Assembly: GCA_038380795.1 (NCBI GenBank)
Contig: CM076260.1
Span: 4,687,533 to 4,751,532, forward strand
Direction of reading: 5' to 3'
DNA length: 64,000 bases
From: Pyrocephalus nanus
Taxonomy: Eukaryota > Chordata > Aves > Passeriformes > Tyrannidae
Shown: positions 37,070-49,398 of the stretch, in pieces
How the letters are laid out: every line of letters begins with the position of its first letter
How positions within the stretch are numbered: position 1 is the stretch's first letter
Program-made: the position numbers and the translations under genes
The notes under the pieces: model-generated
Database searches by the model: none
Told to the model about the DNA's origin: nothing
What the model saw: only the letters and a program-made list of their open reading frames with translations

Positions 37070-39844
37070 AAGGCATTCCTGAGATCAAGTCTGACACTTG
37101 ATTTAGACCCATATGTGGAAGTCTAGAAGATAAGAGGGTTAATGTGTGTCTCAAACACCCATGACCAAATATTCATGGAAAGGATTTAAACAGTTTCTAG
37201 TGTGCTGGTGTGGGACCTCAACAAGGAGATACTTTATCCTTCTAACTGACAATAGTTTTAAGATAGTTTTTTGCTCAGTTCCATTAATTTTACCCTAAAA
37301 AAAAGACATTTTCCCAAGCTGGTTGCTATAAAGGAAAAGTCAGCATCCATTTAAAGGTGGTGGGATTTCAGTCTTGAGATTCTTCTCAACGAGCCGTGAG
37401 AAAGACAGGGATGCTGAGAGCCATTTCAGGACCCCAGATATCATTCTGAGCTTAAATTCTGTAAGACACTTGGAGGGTTTGATATTTTCTTCAAATTAAA
37501 ATTTTTAAGCATATGTAAGTCATCAAATTAATTCTGGTTTATAATAAAGGCTTGATTTTGGTTCATTTCCTGTTCCTAATTTTTGAAAAACAGTTCTGAA
37601 ATGTCACAATGGTCCATTTTACCATGTATGAAAGGAAGACTATGCTTTTTTTGGTGCAAAGTAGGCATTTTTTTAAATGTACAAAAATAAATATGAAAAA
37701 GCTAAAATCAAAATGGGAGTTCAAAAATATTTGATGATTGCTTAATGTTTTTGTCAGATCTCTCAAACTGTAATACAAAAAGATAGTCTTTTTTATCAGT
37801 GTAGGGTGGAAAGATCTCAATGACTCTGAAGTTCTTCAGAGATGGGACAAATATTCCCCTTATTTGTAATAACAGAAGCCGTGAAATAAAGACAGGTAGA
37901 TAAATGGATGGAAATCAACACAGACCAATCTAATTTGCCTTTTCACTATTCAGTTACTTGGACTATGTGTAGGAATATGTGCATCTATGTTTATTTCTTC
38001 AGTTCACCTTTCTTAAATCCATTCCTTTCCACAACACAGGAATATTATGCATGCTCGTATTTGTACAGCACATTTGCTTTACAAAAGGCTCATTATTTAT
38101 TTTATTTCTTTACTTTCAGGGCCAGCCTTTGTGCCACTTCATGATGATTTCACATCAAAAGGGGCTTTTATAATTTTTTTCTGTATTTTCCATCAGACAC
38201 TGTTTGTTGTCTGTAACTTCTTCATCACATGTAGCATCACTGTGATGTCCTTTATAGACCGCCAAATAAATTTTACCTGTATTTAAAGAAGGCTTGCATT
38301 TTTAACCTTAAGGAAGCCCAAAATAAACTCAGATCTTAATTATTCTTTTTCTTTCCATGCTTTGATTTCTAACACTGACTGTCTTCACCACTCAGCTTTT
38401 AAAATCCATCAAAACACTTCAACTGATTTACATAAACTATGTAAGTGGCTTTGTTTGTATTCTTCATGACTTACTGACTGCAAATTTGAATGTTTTTAGG
38501 TTAGGATCTTGTTTTCTATCACTTTTAATATACACAAACTCAGATTTTCTCTTACCAAACTGTCCTTTTTGGCTGGATCAGCATTTAATGTGCACATTGT
38601 GAGCTACTGATGGGAAAAGACTATATGAGATTTGGCTTTTTCTTTTAGATAAAAACCCCTCTGAGGTACATCACTGTTTGTTTTAAAACAGATTATGAAA
38701 AACAACATGCAACAATGAAATTTTTTAAAGTTTAAATTGTGTCTTTGGGAGTGTTTAGATTCCATTTAAATGGGCAATGAGTGGTGTATGTCCTATATGT
38801 CAAGTAGCTGTGACCCTTTTGCAAGGTGATATGAGTCTTTTTCCCCTTCCTGACTAATATCTTTAATTTTATAATTTTTGTTGCTCTCTCCCTCTGAAAT
38901 CTGGGACAACTCTAGAAAGAAGACAACTTAGTCGGAATATGAAATCAGAAATTTCTGTTTAAGAAACAGAACCTACTAATGTTAAGCAAGAAAGAGAGGA
39001 AGGGGGGTAGATTTTGCATGTCTGTGTTTAGGATGCAAGCTGAATTCTTTTTATGTTCAGAGATGAACATCAAAGCATTTTTTAAAGGAGGCTCAATGTG
39101 AATGTGAAGACTCCAGGATTGCATTTTGATTTTTTTTATCATTCTGTTAATCTGTTGCTAACCTATGTAATATTAATTTGTTTATTATTTCTAAAACATG
39201 CCTGATATTGTGGAGAATATGGTCTTGAGTGTAAATATTGCAGCCTGAGGAATCTGGGTTTAGTTGTATCTTGGATATAGATGTCCTGGATGTCATAAGT
39301 CAAATGGTTTGGTATTTCTATACCTGTTTTTAAAATGGGGAAGTCAGTCCCTTCCTCACAGGGGTATATCAAGAGAGATAAATTTTATAAAGATGCTGAA
39401 CACCACTGGACAGGGAGTAAAGGTGGCTTTGAGCTCAACGCTGTCAATTAGGATGGCCCCGGGGCTTGTCTAAATAACATATTGCTCCTCCTGGTTGGTG
39501 TGACATTAATGAGCTCTGACAGTGCCCCATTTCTGGCCTTGGATTGACTCTCTCCCTCCCTTCAACACTCCTGGCCCATCTTCCTTTCTGTCAGCTAAGG
39601 ATGGACATAGTGATGGAGCCAGGATTTGTGTGCCTTGTTGTGGTGTTTGCTCCTTGTTTGCATGGCCCTTTGCTGAGGTGTTTAGCAGGGTGATCTTTAA
39701 ACTCAGCAAGCTGCAAACTGTACCCCTTAAATGACTGTAAGAACATAGACTTGGGAAAAATGAGATTCCATGCCCTCAAACTCCACAGAACCTCCTACCA
39801 GGAAAAAAAACATATCACAAATCACAAAATTCCTTGTGGAGGTA
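37070..39844. other. unique non-coding sequence
   Basis: AT-rich, about 2.8 kb, with no recognised gene or interspersed repeat. Frames at 37908-38286 overlap in three phases and are not supported as coding. Confidence 0.45.
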
Positions 39845-40157
39845 GACAGTGATCTCTTCTCTGTGGTGACCAGTGATAGAATCCGAGGAAATGGCCTAAA
39901 GTTGTGTCGGGGGAGTTTTAGGTTGGATATTAGGAAAAGGTTCTTCCCTCAGAGGGTGGTTGGGCAGTAAACGGGCTCCCCAGGGCAGTGGTCACAGCCC
40001 CAAGGCTGCCAGAGCTCAGGAAGCATTTGGACAATACTCTGAGGCTCATGATATGTGACTCTTGGGGATGGTCCTGTACTGGGATAAGGGTTGGACTCGA
40101 TGATCCCTTGTGGGTCCCTTCCAACTCAGCATATTCTGTGATTCTGCGGTTCTGTGA
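39845..40157 (+). mobile_element. CR1: CR1 LINE 3' end
   Basis: Forward copy of about 310 bases, same subfamily as the one at 2911. It reads 'ctctgtggtgaccagtgatagaa', 'ggggagttttaggttggatattagg', 'cctcagagggtggttgggcag', 'gctccccagggcagtggtcacagccccaaggctgccagagctc' and 'ggttggactcgatgatcccttgtgggtcccttccaactcagcatattctgtgattctg'. Low divergence. It is in direct orientation with a same-subfamily copy 1.4 kb downstream at 41287. Confidence 0.95.
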
Positions 40158-40486
40158 AGATGCTCTGGCCCACTGTAGCAAACGTAAGAGGGGAAAAATA
40201 AAACACCCAAAGCCATATCAGGATCCTGGGAAACAGAAATCCAACCCATACCTCTCTGACAATGAGAAATATTTTTGGTCAATAGTGCAAAATGAGGGAA
40301 ATTTTCCAGAGCACAAAGAAAGGTTAACTGAAGAAAATTTCTCTTTCATCCAAAATCTAGAGATGAGTTTAAAATCTAGAGTTTAATTCTGTGTACAAAA
40401 GGGATAAAATTAATTCACCTGGAAGTAGATTTATCTTACATCCTATGATAGTCTGGGGTAACAACTTCTTATACTTTCTTATTGAA

Positions 40487-40805
40487 GTCATAGAATCATG
40501 GAATGGTTTGGGTTGGAAGGAACTCAAAGACCATCTCATTCCACCCCCTCTGACATGGGCAGGGACACTTTCCACTATCCCACTATCCAACCTGGCCTTG
40601 AACAATTCCAGGATGGGGCAGCCACAGCTTCTTGGGGCAACCTGGGCCAGTGTCTCACCAACATCTCAATAAAGAATTTCCTCTTAACATCTAATCTAAA
40701 TCTCTTTTGCTGTAAAACTTTCCTCTGTAAAAGCTGTTAAAAAAAAAATTAAAACCATTCCCATGACTGTAAAAAGTTGCTCTCCCTCTTTTTTATAAGC
40801 CCTCT
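40487..40805 (-). mobile_element. CR1: CR1 LINE 3' end
   Basis: Reverse copy starting GTCATAGAATCATGGAATGG, through 'gacatgggcagggacactttccac', 'cctggccttgaacaattccaggatggggcagccacagcttc', 'tctcaataaagaatttcctcttaacatctaatctaaatctc' and on to a decayed 'aaaaccattcccatgactgtaaaaagttgctctcc' portion. A 'ccactatc' stretch is duplicated near 40572. An A run interrupts it at 40739-40748. Confidence 0.93.
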
Positions 40806-41286
40806 AAAGTGATTACACTTTGTTTAAAAATATTTAAATATCCAGGACTCTCTGTCACAGTCTTTGGATAATCACTTGGCAGATGGGCAGCTGCATTTCA
40901 AATGATGCTCCACTGCATGTTTCATTATTTATGCCAAGAGAAATAGCACCACCAGGAATGACTGAAAGCATTTTACCCCAGGGTCTGTTCCACACTGATG
41001 ATGAAGACACTCCCTTACCAAATGAAAGATAAAACATCAAACTGCTGTGTGTGAAAGGGAGGAGCTTAAATGAATTTTCACATCTGAAGTGCTTCTTGCT
41101 TGTTCAGTAGAAAAGGATGGTCTACTTCTACAGCAGAGTTGTGAATTAGGCTTACTACTAATTGTTACATGAAATTTTATTTTACATCAAATGAAACAAT
41201 TCAAGAAATTGTACATATTTCTGCTTAACATACAATGAAATCTTCAGTGAAATTGAACCTCTGTATCTGTAATACTCCATATGAAG
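40806..41286. other. unique non-coding sequence
   Basis: Unique spacer between two CR1 copies; no feature recognised. Confidence 0.45.
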
Positions 41287-41548
41287 CTCTGTGAGGGAAG
41301 GTTAAGGCTGGATATGAGGAAAAGGTTCTTCATCCAGAGGGTGGTTGGAAACTGAACCAGGCTGCCCAGGGAAGTGGTCACAGCACCAAGCCTGACAGAG
41401 CTCAAGGAACTTTTGGACAACGCTCTCAGGGACAGGGTGGGATTCTTGGGTTTGTCATGTGCAGGGCCAGGAGTTGGAGTTCAGTGATCTCTGTGGATCC
41501 CCTCCTACTCAGGATATTCTACGGTTCTATGATTCTGTGATTCTATGC
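41287..41548 (+). mobile_element. CR1: CR1 LINE 3' end
   Basis: Forward copy: 'aaggttaaggctggatatgagg', 'catccagagggtggttgg', 'gctgcccagggaagtggtcacagcaccaagcctgacagagctc', 'gggacagggtgggattcttggg' and a terminal repeat TTCTATGATTCTGTGATTCT. Same subfamily as 39845 and 62022. Confidence 0.95.
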
Positions 41549-42329
41549 TGTAGAAGATGGGGGGTCTCAGGGAGATCCTGCAGGAAAGGTGGAGTCCTCT
41601 TTTTGCAGTCCCATCATCATTCCTACCCAGTCAGTTCAGGCATTATTCATAGTCTATAAATATAATTCCAAGACAAGATCCACACAACATTGACCTACAT
41701 TGTCTAAAGGCTTTTTCCAGATCTCCCACTACATAATAAATAGGATTTATTCACTGAACTTTCAGGTCAATGACAAAATAGGCACTTGGTGGTGATGGTG
41801 GGTGATCATCTGGCCTATTTTAGGTGTCCACATGGGCTCAGTTGCACTATGGACATGCTTGTTTCTTCCCCCTGACTGCAGACAGCCTAGGACTACCAGC
41901 TCACCTCTAAATATTTACAGCTGAAGAAAACTATTCCATTTAAACACATTTCCCTGGGTATAATGCCATCCTGTAACACTAAATCCCACACTATTGCAGC
42001 TACTCTGAGTTTGCTCTTGGTTTAAATATTCAGCAAAATATCATGGTAATCTGAAAGTCATGGATGAAATCCCCACTGCAAACCAAAAAAAATAATTTAA
42101 GCTCAGCTTTGGGATTTCTTTTCCCATGTGTCTGTTCTCTCCTCTAACTTTTGATAGATGGTCACTCAGCTTCAACTTGCAGTACCCAGGGCTCCTCGGG
42201 GCATTATTCAGGGCCCATTACCTTTTTAGCTCTAATGATCTCCTGCCAACAGCAATCCTCTATGTATGCCATTTATTCCATTACACTAAACAGGGGTAAT
42301 TTGGTAAATTGAGTGTTTAAGTAGCCTAA
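41549..42329. other. unique non-coding sequence
   Basis: No recognised gene or repeat. Confidence 0.45.
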
Positions 42330-42375
42330 AGGTAAATTTTTTTTTTATATTTTTTTTATTTTTTTTTTTTTTTTC
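42330..42375. repeat. T-rich tract
   Basis: About 45 bases of T broken by a few A, in unique sequence. Confidence 0.9.
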
Positions 42376-42873
42376 AAAATGATGATGTTCCCTTTGGCCC
42401 TAGCAGATTCTTCTATTTTTGGAAGGTCTTCTTTTAATTTGCCTTTAATTGTTCATAAAAGTGAAAGGTTAAATAATGCCAGATAGAAAAAGGTTATATC
42501 AAGCCCTCAAACAAATGTTAAATAAAAGCAGAATCAAACAATCAGTAAATTAAGACTTCTTTTTTTTCAGATGTAACTATTTAAGTAACTTCAACCTCCC
42601 AGTTCTTTTTATCCAGCAACTAATCTGTCAGTGCTAAAGCACCAGGAGTAGCAATATTATCTTAATTACTAATTAAGGCCAGTAGGTTATGACTTTTACA
42701 GAATAAAAGCTAGAAGAATTATTTTGATTAATGTCCCTAAATAGAAACAAGTTAAGTGTTTCAGTCAGTTACAGCTATTGCAAATCAGAACAAACACAAA
42801 CTTTTGTGGTGCTCACCACACTAATGTTTTGAGTGTCTTGGTAACAATGCTGAGCTTCTTGTGTTCTCCACAG
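42376..42873. other. unique non-coding sequence
   Basis: No recognised feature apart from the pyrimidine-rich run leading into the CAG at 42871-42873. Confidence 0.4.
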
Positions 42874-43002
42874 CTCATAATGACAGAGAATGAGGAGCAA
42901 AACTTTGCTGTCATAAGCAACATCATGGAGTGTCCAAAAGAGGCTACCAAAACCATCCCATCTTCTGTTAGCTTGAGTAATGAAATTTATCCTGGAATAT
43001 GA
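42874..43002 (+). CDS. possible orphan terminal exon (very tentative)
   Basis: A pyrimidine-rich run ending TTCTCCACAG (42864-42873) looks like a splice acceptor. In the CTC frame it is followed by 42 codons open to a TGA at 43000-43002. The peptide has no domain that I recognise and is rich in polar residues (for example TENEEQNFAVISNIMECPKE). No partner exon, donor site or nearby polyadenylation signal was found. Chance acceptors of this quality are common in vertebrate DNA, so this is probably not an exon. It is recorded because it is the only candidate with both an acceptor and an open frame. Confidence 0.12.
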   Translation, partial: LIMTENEEQNFAVISNIMECPKEATKTIPSSVSLSNEIYPGI

Positions 43003-44082
43003 ATTAATTTCTAAACTTTTTTTTTTCCAAGGGAAAAAGTCTAATTTGATTTTAAGAAGTAAATTAATTACATCCCCTGAGTTTGTCCTGGTATTCGACT
43101 CTTCCCACTCTTAGAAAACTGTATGCAGCTTAGGGGCTGAATTTGTTCCAAAATCCAAATGTTCCCAGTTTTCAAGTGAGTTTCTGTAAACTGCAGAACT
43201 AAGAGGAAGCTTGGGGTGGGATGTTTAACCCTTTGAAAATTTCTCTGCTCAAACAGAAACTGCTTGCCAAATTAGGTCAGAAATACGACTTTCAGAAGGC
43301 TAAAATTTACTAATATTGATGTCACACCACATCTCCAGTGCTGCTGCTAACACGAGGAGGGAGCTGAGGCAGCAGCAGGACATTGCTCTTTGTCTTCTCA
43401 TTCAGGCAGAGATAAAAAAAAAACCAAAACCTTAAAATACCTAAAGGAATAATTTTTTCTTCCTCACACCCCTTCCCTGGAGTGTGAGTTTTATCCAATG
43501 ACTAAATGCCACTGAGATCCTGTCTCATTTATCTCCATGCAGCCTCTCCTTTCCCCCAGTAAGTTATTTGTTTAGGAAAGCCTCAGAGCCACGGAGCATA
43601 ATTAACTGTTGGATCAGGCCCATAGGAAAGCTGTGACCCACAATCAAACCACATCAAGAAACATTTTAAATTTCCCCAAGTCTCTGAGGAGGCAGAGGTT
43701 TTTATTTTTCATAGACTTTACTGTGACATGTTTGTTGATCCCAAAAAGTACAGTGCTTTTTTGATTTTAGGGCATGAGAATAGATAACCAAGAGCTCTGA
43801 GGTGACTGGAGCTTCAGGCTAACAAGGAATTACTCCAGCATAAACAGTGGTCTGTCAACTGCTGCGAGGGCTTATTGGCCTTAGTAAGGGTCACTGAGCC
43901 TTGGGGTAAAGGAAAACACAAAGGTCAGATTCATCCCATTTAATTGCAGCTATAGAGAAATTAAGTTAACCAATTGTCTGGTTGAGGTCTTAGTCAATTG
44001 AGAGGTAAAAGCACCTCCCAAAGATCATTCAGTCCACCTCAGGACAAAGGCTGTGACCCTTTGGAGATGTATCCCACTCTTA
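43003..44082. other. unique non-coding sequence
   Basis: No recognised gene. The stretch near 44005-44060 ('aaagatcattcagtccacctcagg') faintly resembles a reverse CR1 3' end and may be a third, decayed copy beside the two that follow. Confidence 0.35.
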
Positions 44083-44312
44083 GTATCATGGAATCATTAA
44101 GGATGGAAAAGCTCTGCAATACTATCAAGTCCAGCCTTCAATCAAACACCATTCTGCCCATTAAACCATATCATGAAGTGCCATGTCTACTTTTTTTTTT
44201 TTGAACAATTCTAGGAATGGTGACTCCACCACTTCCCACAGGAGACTGTTCCAGTGCTTAACCACTTTCTCTGTGAAGAAAATTTTCCTAATATTCAACC
44301 AATTTCTACCAA
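44083..44312 (-). mobile_element. CR1: CR1 LINE 3' end, first of a head-to-tail pair
   Basis: Reverse copy: ATGGAATCATTAAGGATGGA, 'tatcatgaagtgccatgtctac', a T run at 44191-44201 replacing a few bases, 'attctaggaatggtgactccaccacttccca' and 'aagaaaattttcctaatattcaacc'. It belongs to the 'ggtggagtcacc' subfamily. It ends about 20 bases before another copy in the same orientation. Confidence 0.93.
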
Positions 44313-44332
44313 AGGAGCCTACAGCAGTAATA

Positions 44333-44595
44333 TAGAATCATTAAGGTTGGAAAAGGCATCTGAGATCACCAAGGCCAAATCTTAACCCAGCACTGCTAAA
44401 CCATGTCTTCAAGTGCCACATCCACATGCCTTTTGAACAATTCCAGGGATGGTGACTCTGGTTCCTAGTCCCTGGTGTCCTGTTGCCTATTCCAATAGCT
44501 GGCCACCCTTTCAGTGAAGTAATTTTTCCTATTATCTGATCAAAATCTCCCCTAGCACAACAAGAGGCCATTTCCTCTCATTCTGGAGAGACAAG
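44333..44595 (-). mobile_element. CR1: CR1 LINE 3' end, second of a head-to-tail pair
   Basis: Reverse copy: ATAGAATCATTAAGGTTGGA, 'cttaacccagcactgctaaaccatgtcttcaagtgccacatccacatg', 'attccagggatggtgactc', 'cctattatctgatcaaaatctcccctagcacaac' and 'gaggccatttcctctcattct'. Same subfamily and almost the same truncation point as its neighbour at 44083. Confidence 0.94.
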
Positions 44596-45756
44596 ATTGT
44601 ATCTTTACATGGCTAAGCTCAAGCAAGACTTGCCCCAATCTCCATCTAAGTGGCCCAAAGCAGCCCAGCTTGCTATTTAACCATTTGAGAATACGGTGGT
44701 GTCCCTGAGTGTGGGACAAACTGACCCAAAAAGGGGTGGCTAGGAGCACCCAAGGCATGTGCCCACTGGCAGGACCACATGGATGCTCTCCTCTATCCCA
44801 GGCTGCAGATAACAAATGCACAACTTGTGTTCCAACAGCTACTGCCTTATCTTCTTGTATGCTAAATTCACTTCCTTTTAAATGCAGACACTCAGATTTA
44901 AAGAGCTTGCTATGATTAATATTTTAATCCATGGCAGAGAGGGAAGCAAGGGTTGAGATACTGGAAAAGCATCTGTTCAGCATGTCTCTTCCAAGCCATT
45001 TTGAACTTTTTGTCCTTTCAGCAGCTGAAATGTGTGACGTGGGTACATTTGTGTACAAAGAGGGGGAAGCAGGGGAAGGATGTAATCAGTCGTACAACAT
45101 GTAGTGTACTCTCTACATTAAAAGTGTGTTTTCCTCTTTGCACAAAAAAAAAAAGAACAAACCATTCACATGGAAATGGAATAGATCCCCGTGGTGATTA
45201 AAAACTCCAGTAGAAAAATACATATTTAATGAATAGATAGCAGAGATAAAGAGGAAGAATGCATTTACAGTAGAAAGCAACTAGAAGGACTGTAGAGCCT
45301 TTATTGTAGAGAAGAATCATCTGGAAACACGGGCTTATTAAGTTGTTTAAGTACCAGGAAAAGGGACTTAGGAAGGAGGATGGAAAAGCTGTGGGCATGT
45401 GAGTGTAAAGAGCATGTGATATTGTGGGTGCAACTACACTTTGGCTGGAAAATGACGCTGGTTGAATTCACACTCAACTCTTGCTCTAAGAGAGAAACTC
45501 AAGATATAAAAGAGGGTGAATTATGGCCTCTGATGCTACTTTGTCTCTCTTATATTATCAAGTAATCAGATTTTCTGATCTGCATTAATCAAAATAAAAG
45601 AAGTGCAATGTTTTCTGGTTCTTTTTGAATATATTAGGTGCAACGAAGGCATCAGATAAAATAATCCTTGTTTTCAAGACACAGCCATGTGGATACAAGT
45701 ATAAATACAGTATTAGAATCTTAAATTTGTCATGAAGGAATTTCAAAAAATGTGTA
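44596..45756. other. unique non-coding sequence
   Basis: No recognised gene or repeat beyond a 12-base A tract at 45145. Confidence 0.45.
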
Positions 45757-45867
45757 GCTGTGGTGCTTAGGGACATGGTTTAATGGTGGACTTGGCACTG
45801 CTGGGTTAATGGTCGGCCTAGATGATCTAAGAGGGCTTTCCAGCCTTAATGATTCTATGATTCCATG
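45757..45867 (+). mobile_element. CR1: CR1 LINE 3' fragment
   Basis: Forward copy with 'gtggtgcttagggacatggtttaatggtggacttggcactgctgggttaatggtcggcctagatgatct' and the terminal GATTCTATGATTCCATGA. Truncated to about 110 bases; 'ggtggagtcacc' subfamily. Confidence 0.94.
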
Positions 45868-48029
45868 AGGTGCCACACCTTGTCACATCATCCTTTAACA
45901 CAGAGAGAAGTTGGGCACCAGCCAGCACCTGTGTTTAGCCATCAAAATGGACCTATAAATGTGAGTTAGCTACTCTCACCTCTCTTGATCGTCAGCAGAG
46001 AAGCTGACTTTAATTGAACAATACATTTAGTCTGTTTTATGCTTTGGGACTGATAAAGTACTACTTGGAAATGCTTATTTTTCTCTTTTATCTTTAAAGG
46101 GATGGCAGGCACCAGATGACTCTTAGTGAGACAAGTCCCACCCCACATCTCTCGACAGCCCAGGTCCTGTTGGATGCCTTCAGTTGTTGCAGATAACAAC
46201 AACCCTGGGAGGTGTGGTTGAGAAATAGGAACTGGTAGAGAGCCAGAAAATGTCAAATGGAAAATTATTTGATTAGGAAAGGAGAAGCACAAGGTAGGAC
46301 AAGGGTCTCTTTTTTTTGGTTTGTTTTTTATGGGAAAAAACAAGGCCTTCCATAAGGAAAAGCTCCTTTTATCTCCTAAACCATTGTTCTGATAAAACTT
46401 AAACTCAACACACTGAATGAACAAGTTCAGGAATTTAGGATTTTTTATTTTAAAAAACTCACTGTGAAACTGATAAAAATAAGAAACTGTTTTGTCCAAA
46501 AATTTTAAAATAAGCACTATTGAATTTTTTTTGTCTGCCCTGGAGCCAGTGGGACTTTTCCTCTGGGATGTTTCTCCTATCTGCTTACCCCCTAACCCCT
46601 TATTTTTGCAGACATTTTTACAGCGAGAAGAAGAACTAAAATTATAATCTGAGGAAGGCTGCCTAAATAATAAATGTGCTCACATTTGGGGATTTTTTTG
46701 CAGGTGTGCTCTAAACCTTTGTGAAGCAGTGTGGGTAAATAGAAAGTTTGTATTAGTTGCTTATAATTAATCCCAATAGCTTTAAGGCAGAATCTTCCTG
46801 CTCCAGGGGTTCAGAGAAGGAGACGGATAGAAAAGCAAGGAGGGATTCTCTGGGCAGGAAACTGAAGGGATGTAGCAAATCAGTTTATTTAAACCTTGGC
46901 AATACCTGATGATTTGCAGAGCTCTTGCTTCTTTCTGACTGAGACCTCTGAGCTGCACTCTGCCAAGGAAATTAGCATTTGTCCAGTTTTGCTTTCACCC
47001 TGGAAATACTCAAAATACAAATCCTAAGCACTTGAAGGAAAAACTACTCAACAGAAGTAGAAATAAAATAAAATATTTTTTCTATTAGTTTTTTCTGCAT
47101 TTATTCAAATTATTCGCCAAAGTAGAATAATAATTCAGCATAACAATTTTTCAATGCTTAATCAGTAAACAAAGTCTGCTACTTTGCATCAGGCAGGTGA
47201 AAAGGGCCCAACTAATTGAGAATAAATAGAAAGTGACATACCAAAAAAAAATCTAAATCATGCATGAAAAGAAATCCGAAGTCCCTTGTAGCTGAAGCCC
47301 ATTTAAAAAATTCTCCAAAGGTGCAGCTTCCAAGAACATTTGTGCCTTTCTTTTCCAACTATTCTTAAGGACCATTGTCAGCAGAGCAGATAAAGAAGTA
47401 AATGTAGATGAGATTCACCTCACCTAAAACCAGAAAAATTCTGGAGTTCTCTAAGTTTCATCTACAGTCCATGGAAAAAGAAACTTCCAGAGGCAATTCA
47501 TCCTATCTTAAAGCGCATAAGTAAGAAGATATTTAGATCCTTAGTTGGATCTAAACAAAGACAAGAAGAAGGGGGGAGAAAAAAATCACATGGTGGAATA
47601 ATCTTTAGTATAATTGGAATTTCCTGAAAGAATTCCAGAAGCCTAGTATAAAACAAACCCAACAAAAAACCCTGGAGGAAATCAATGCTGCACCTGACAT
47701 AGTCTAAGAATTGGTGTTCGCTAGGGAAGAGGGAGATGGAGGCATTCAGATAAAACAAAGTATGATCAGACAATGGGGTGAGTTTGAAATGTAGCAGTAA
47801 ATATTTAGTAAGATATTGGATCAATGAAAAAATAAGAGAGAGAGAGAATGCTGCAGAATCATGATCAGCTGCAGTCATAAATCTGTGAAAGAATGGGGTT
47901 TTTTTTCTTGCAAACAGGAGGAAGAAACATTAGGTCAAAATAATAACAATACAGGTTTATTTAATGAAAGGAATTAAACTGTTGATATTTTTAAAAATCA
48001 GACTCATTTTAACCTATTTCTTAAAAAAC
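45868..48029. other. unique non-coding sequence
   Basis: No recognised gene or interspersed repeat. It contains the longest open frame of the window (183 codons, 45966-46517, minus), which has no domain, no obvious homology and a composition expected from AT-rich non-coding DNA. I do not call it a gene. Confidence 0.45.
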
Positions 48030-48063
48030 AACCCCAAACAACAACTAAACAAACAAACAAAAA
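48030..48063. repeat. (AAAC)n-like simple repeat
   Basis: Imperfect AAAC/AACA units ending in ACAAACAAACAAAAAG. Confidence 0.8.
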
Positions 48064-49398
48064 GCTAAGCCATCAAAAGACCATGAGAAAAAATAGAGCC
48101 ATAAAATGTAACTCTAAAATGATTATTATATTTTCTGGATCTCTCTTATTTGTATGAAAGACCTTTATAGGAAATGGGGTGTCACCTTCTACCAATATGT
48201 AACTTCTCTGTTTAGCTATGGAGTTCTCCTTAATGATGAACATGGAATGGATGTTGAAATTTCAGTTCTTGAAAGTTATAACAGCAGAGTGACACATCCC
48301 ATGATGTGTCTTCATTTGCAGTTCTGAGGACTGAGAAGAGAGATGTTTGTCAGTGAGGTTTAAAGCACCAGGTGTGAGCAACCAGCACAGCCCTGTGTCC
48401 TGTAAGCCATAGCTGGTGCTTTCTGCTCTTATCTCCAGAGTTACAGTGCAAAGTGGCTTTATCTTTCACCCCTTAAATTTCCTTTCAGATTTCAGTGGAG
48501 GCATACTATTGTTCTTCCCATGCCTTGTCTCACAGTCTGAAAAACTGGCTATTTAGGTGGAAAATCCTACAGGAAAACAAGCATTTCTTCCAAATCACTT
48601 GCTCAAGGCCCTGTCATGATAGACTCTAACACAGGACAGATGAAGGAAGGTGTTTTTAATTAGGTTACAGCAAAGAATTCAGTATTTTTTTAAAGAATTA
48701 ATATGGGTCATTTAACAATAGCTTGTCTGTGTAGCTTGTACATTAAAGCATCAGATGGAAAAGTGGGAAATATTTAGGACAAATTAAAAGTTGGTCCTTC
48801 CAATGCAACCACAAGCTAAATGAGGTATGTCAGTTCTGGGTGTGCAGAGGTCTACTACATGTTTCAGTGCCCACCTGCCATCCAGGAAAACACTACTATA
48901 CTACACATCAAGTCTTGTTAAACCCAAGAATTGTTCAGAAGAACTATGGCATTAAATAGAGAATATCATGAAACCTACTGTCAAATAGGCCTTGCCTTCC
49001 TTTCTTCGGTCATTTTGCCAGTGGCTCCTTGGTAGCTCTCAAACTAGGACCTATCTTTCCAATTAATTGGAGAGAATATTGAATCTGTCAGTGCATATGC
49101 AGTTATTTTAGGGTAACTAACTGCAGACAGTTCATCCAGCTGGACAGCCAAAGCAATAATATTAAAGATTAATGCCCCAGATCAGCAAATAACCTGGGCA
49201 TGTGCATAGTCCTTGTGGCTTCAGTGAGAAACACTTACAGGCGGGCTTGTTGAAATAAATAAATTGTTGCAGTACAGCCTTAAAAATTATGAATTCATAT
49301 TGCAGATGCCTTACAAACAATTCTAAGAAAATTTGAAAAGATTACTGGTTTTGACAGCTCCAAGTTTAAAGGTCTAAATATTGCTAGGAAAAACTATA
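48064..49398. other. unique non-coding sequence
   Basis: No recognised gene or repeat. Confidence 0.45.

Noticed and set aside
39988..40386. 132-codon open frame, plus strand
   Set aside because: Begins inside a CR1 3' end and runs into unique sequence without any domain.
45966..46517. Longest open frame in the window (183 codons, minus strand)
   Set aside because: No recognisable domain, no splice-flanked structure, no promoter or polyadenylation context, and a composition (Phe/Leu/Lys/Ser-rich) expected from AT-rich non-coding DNA.
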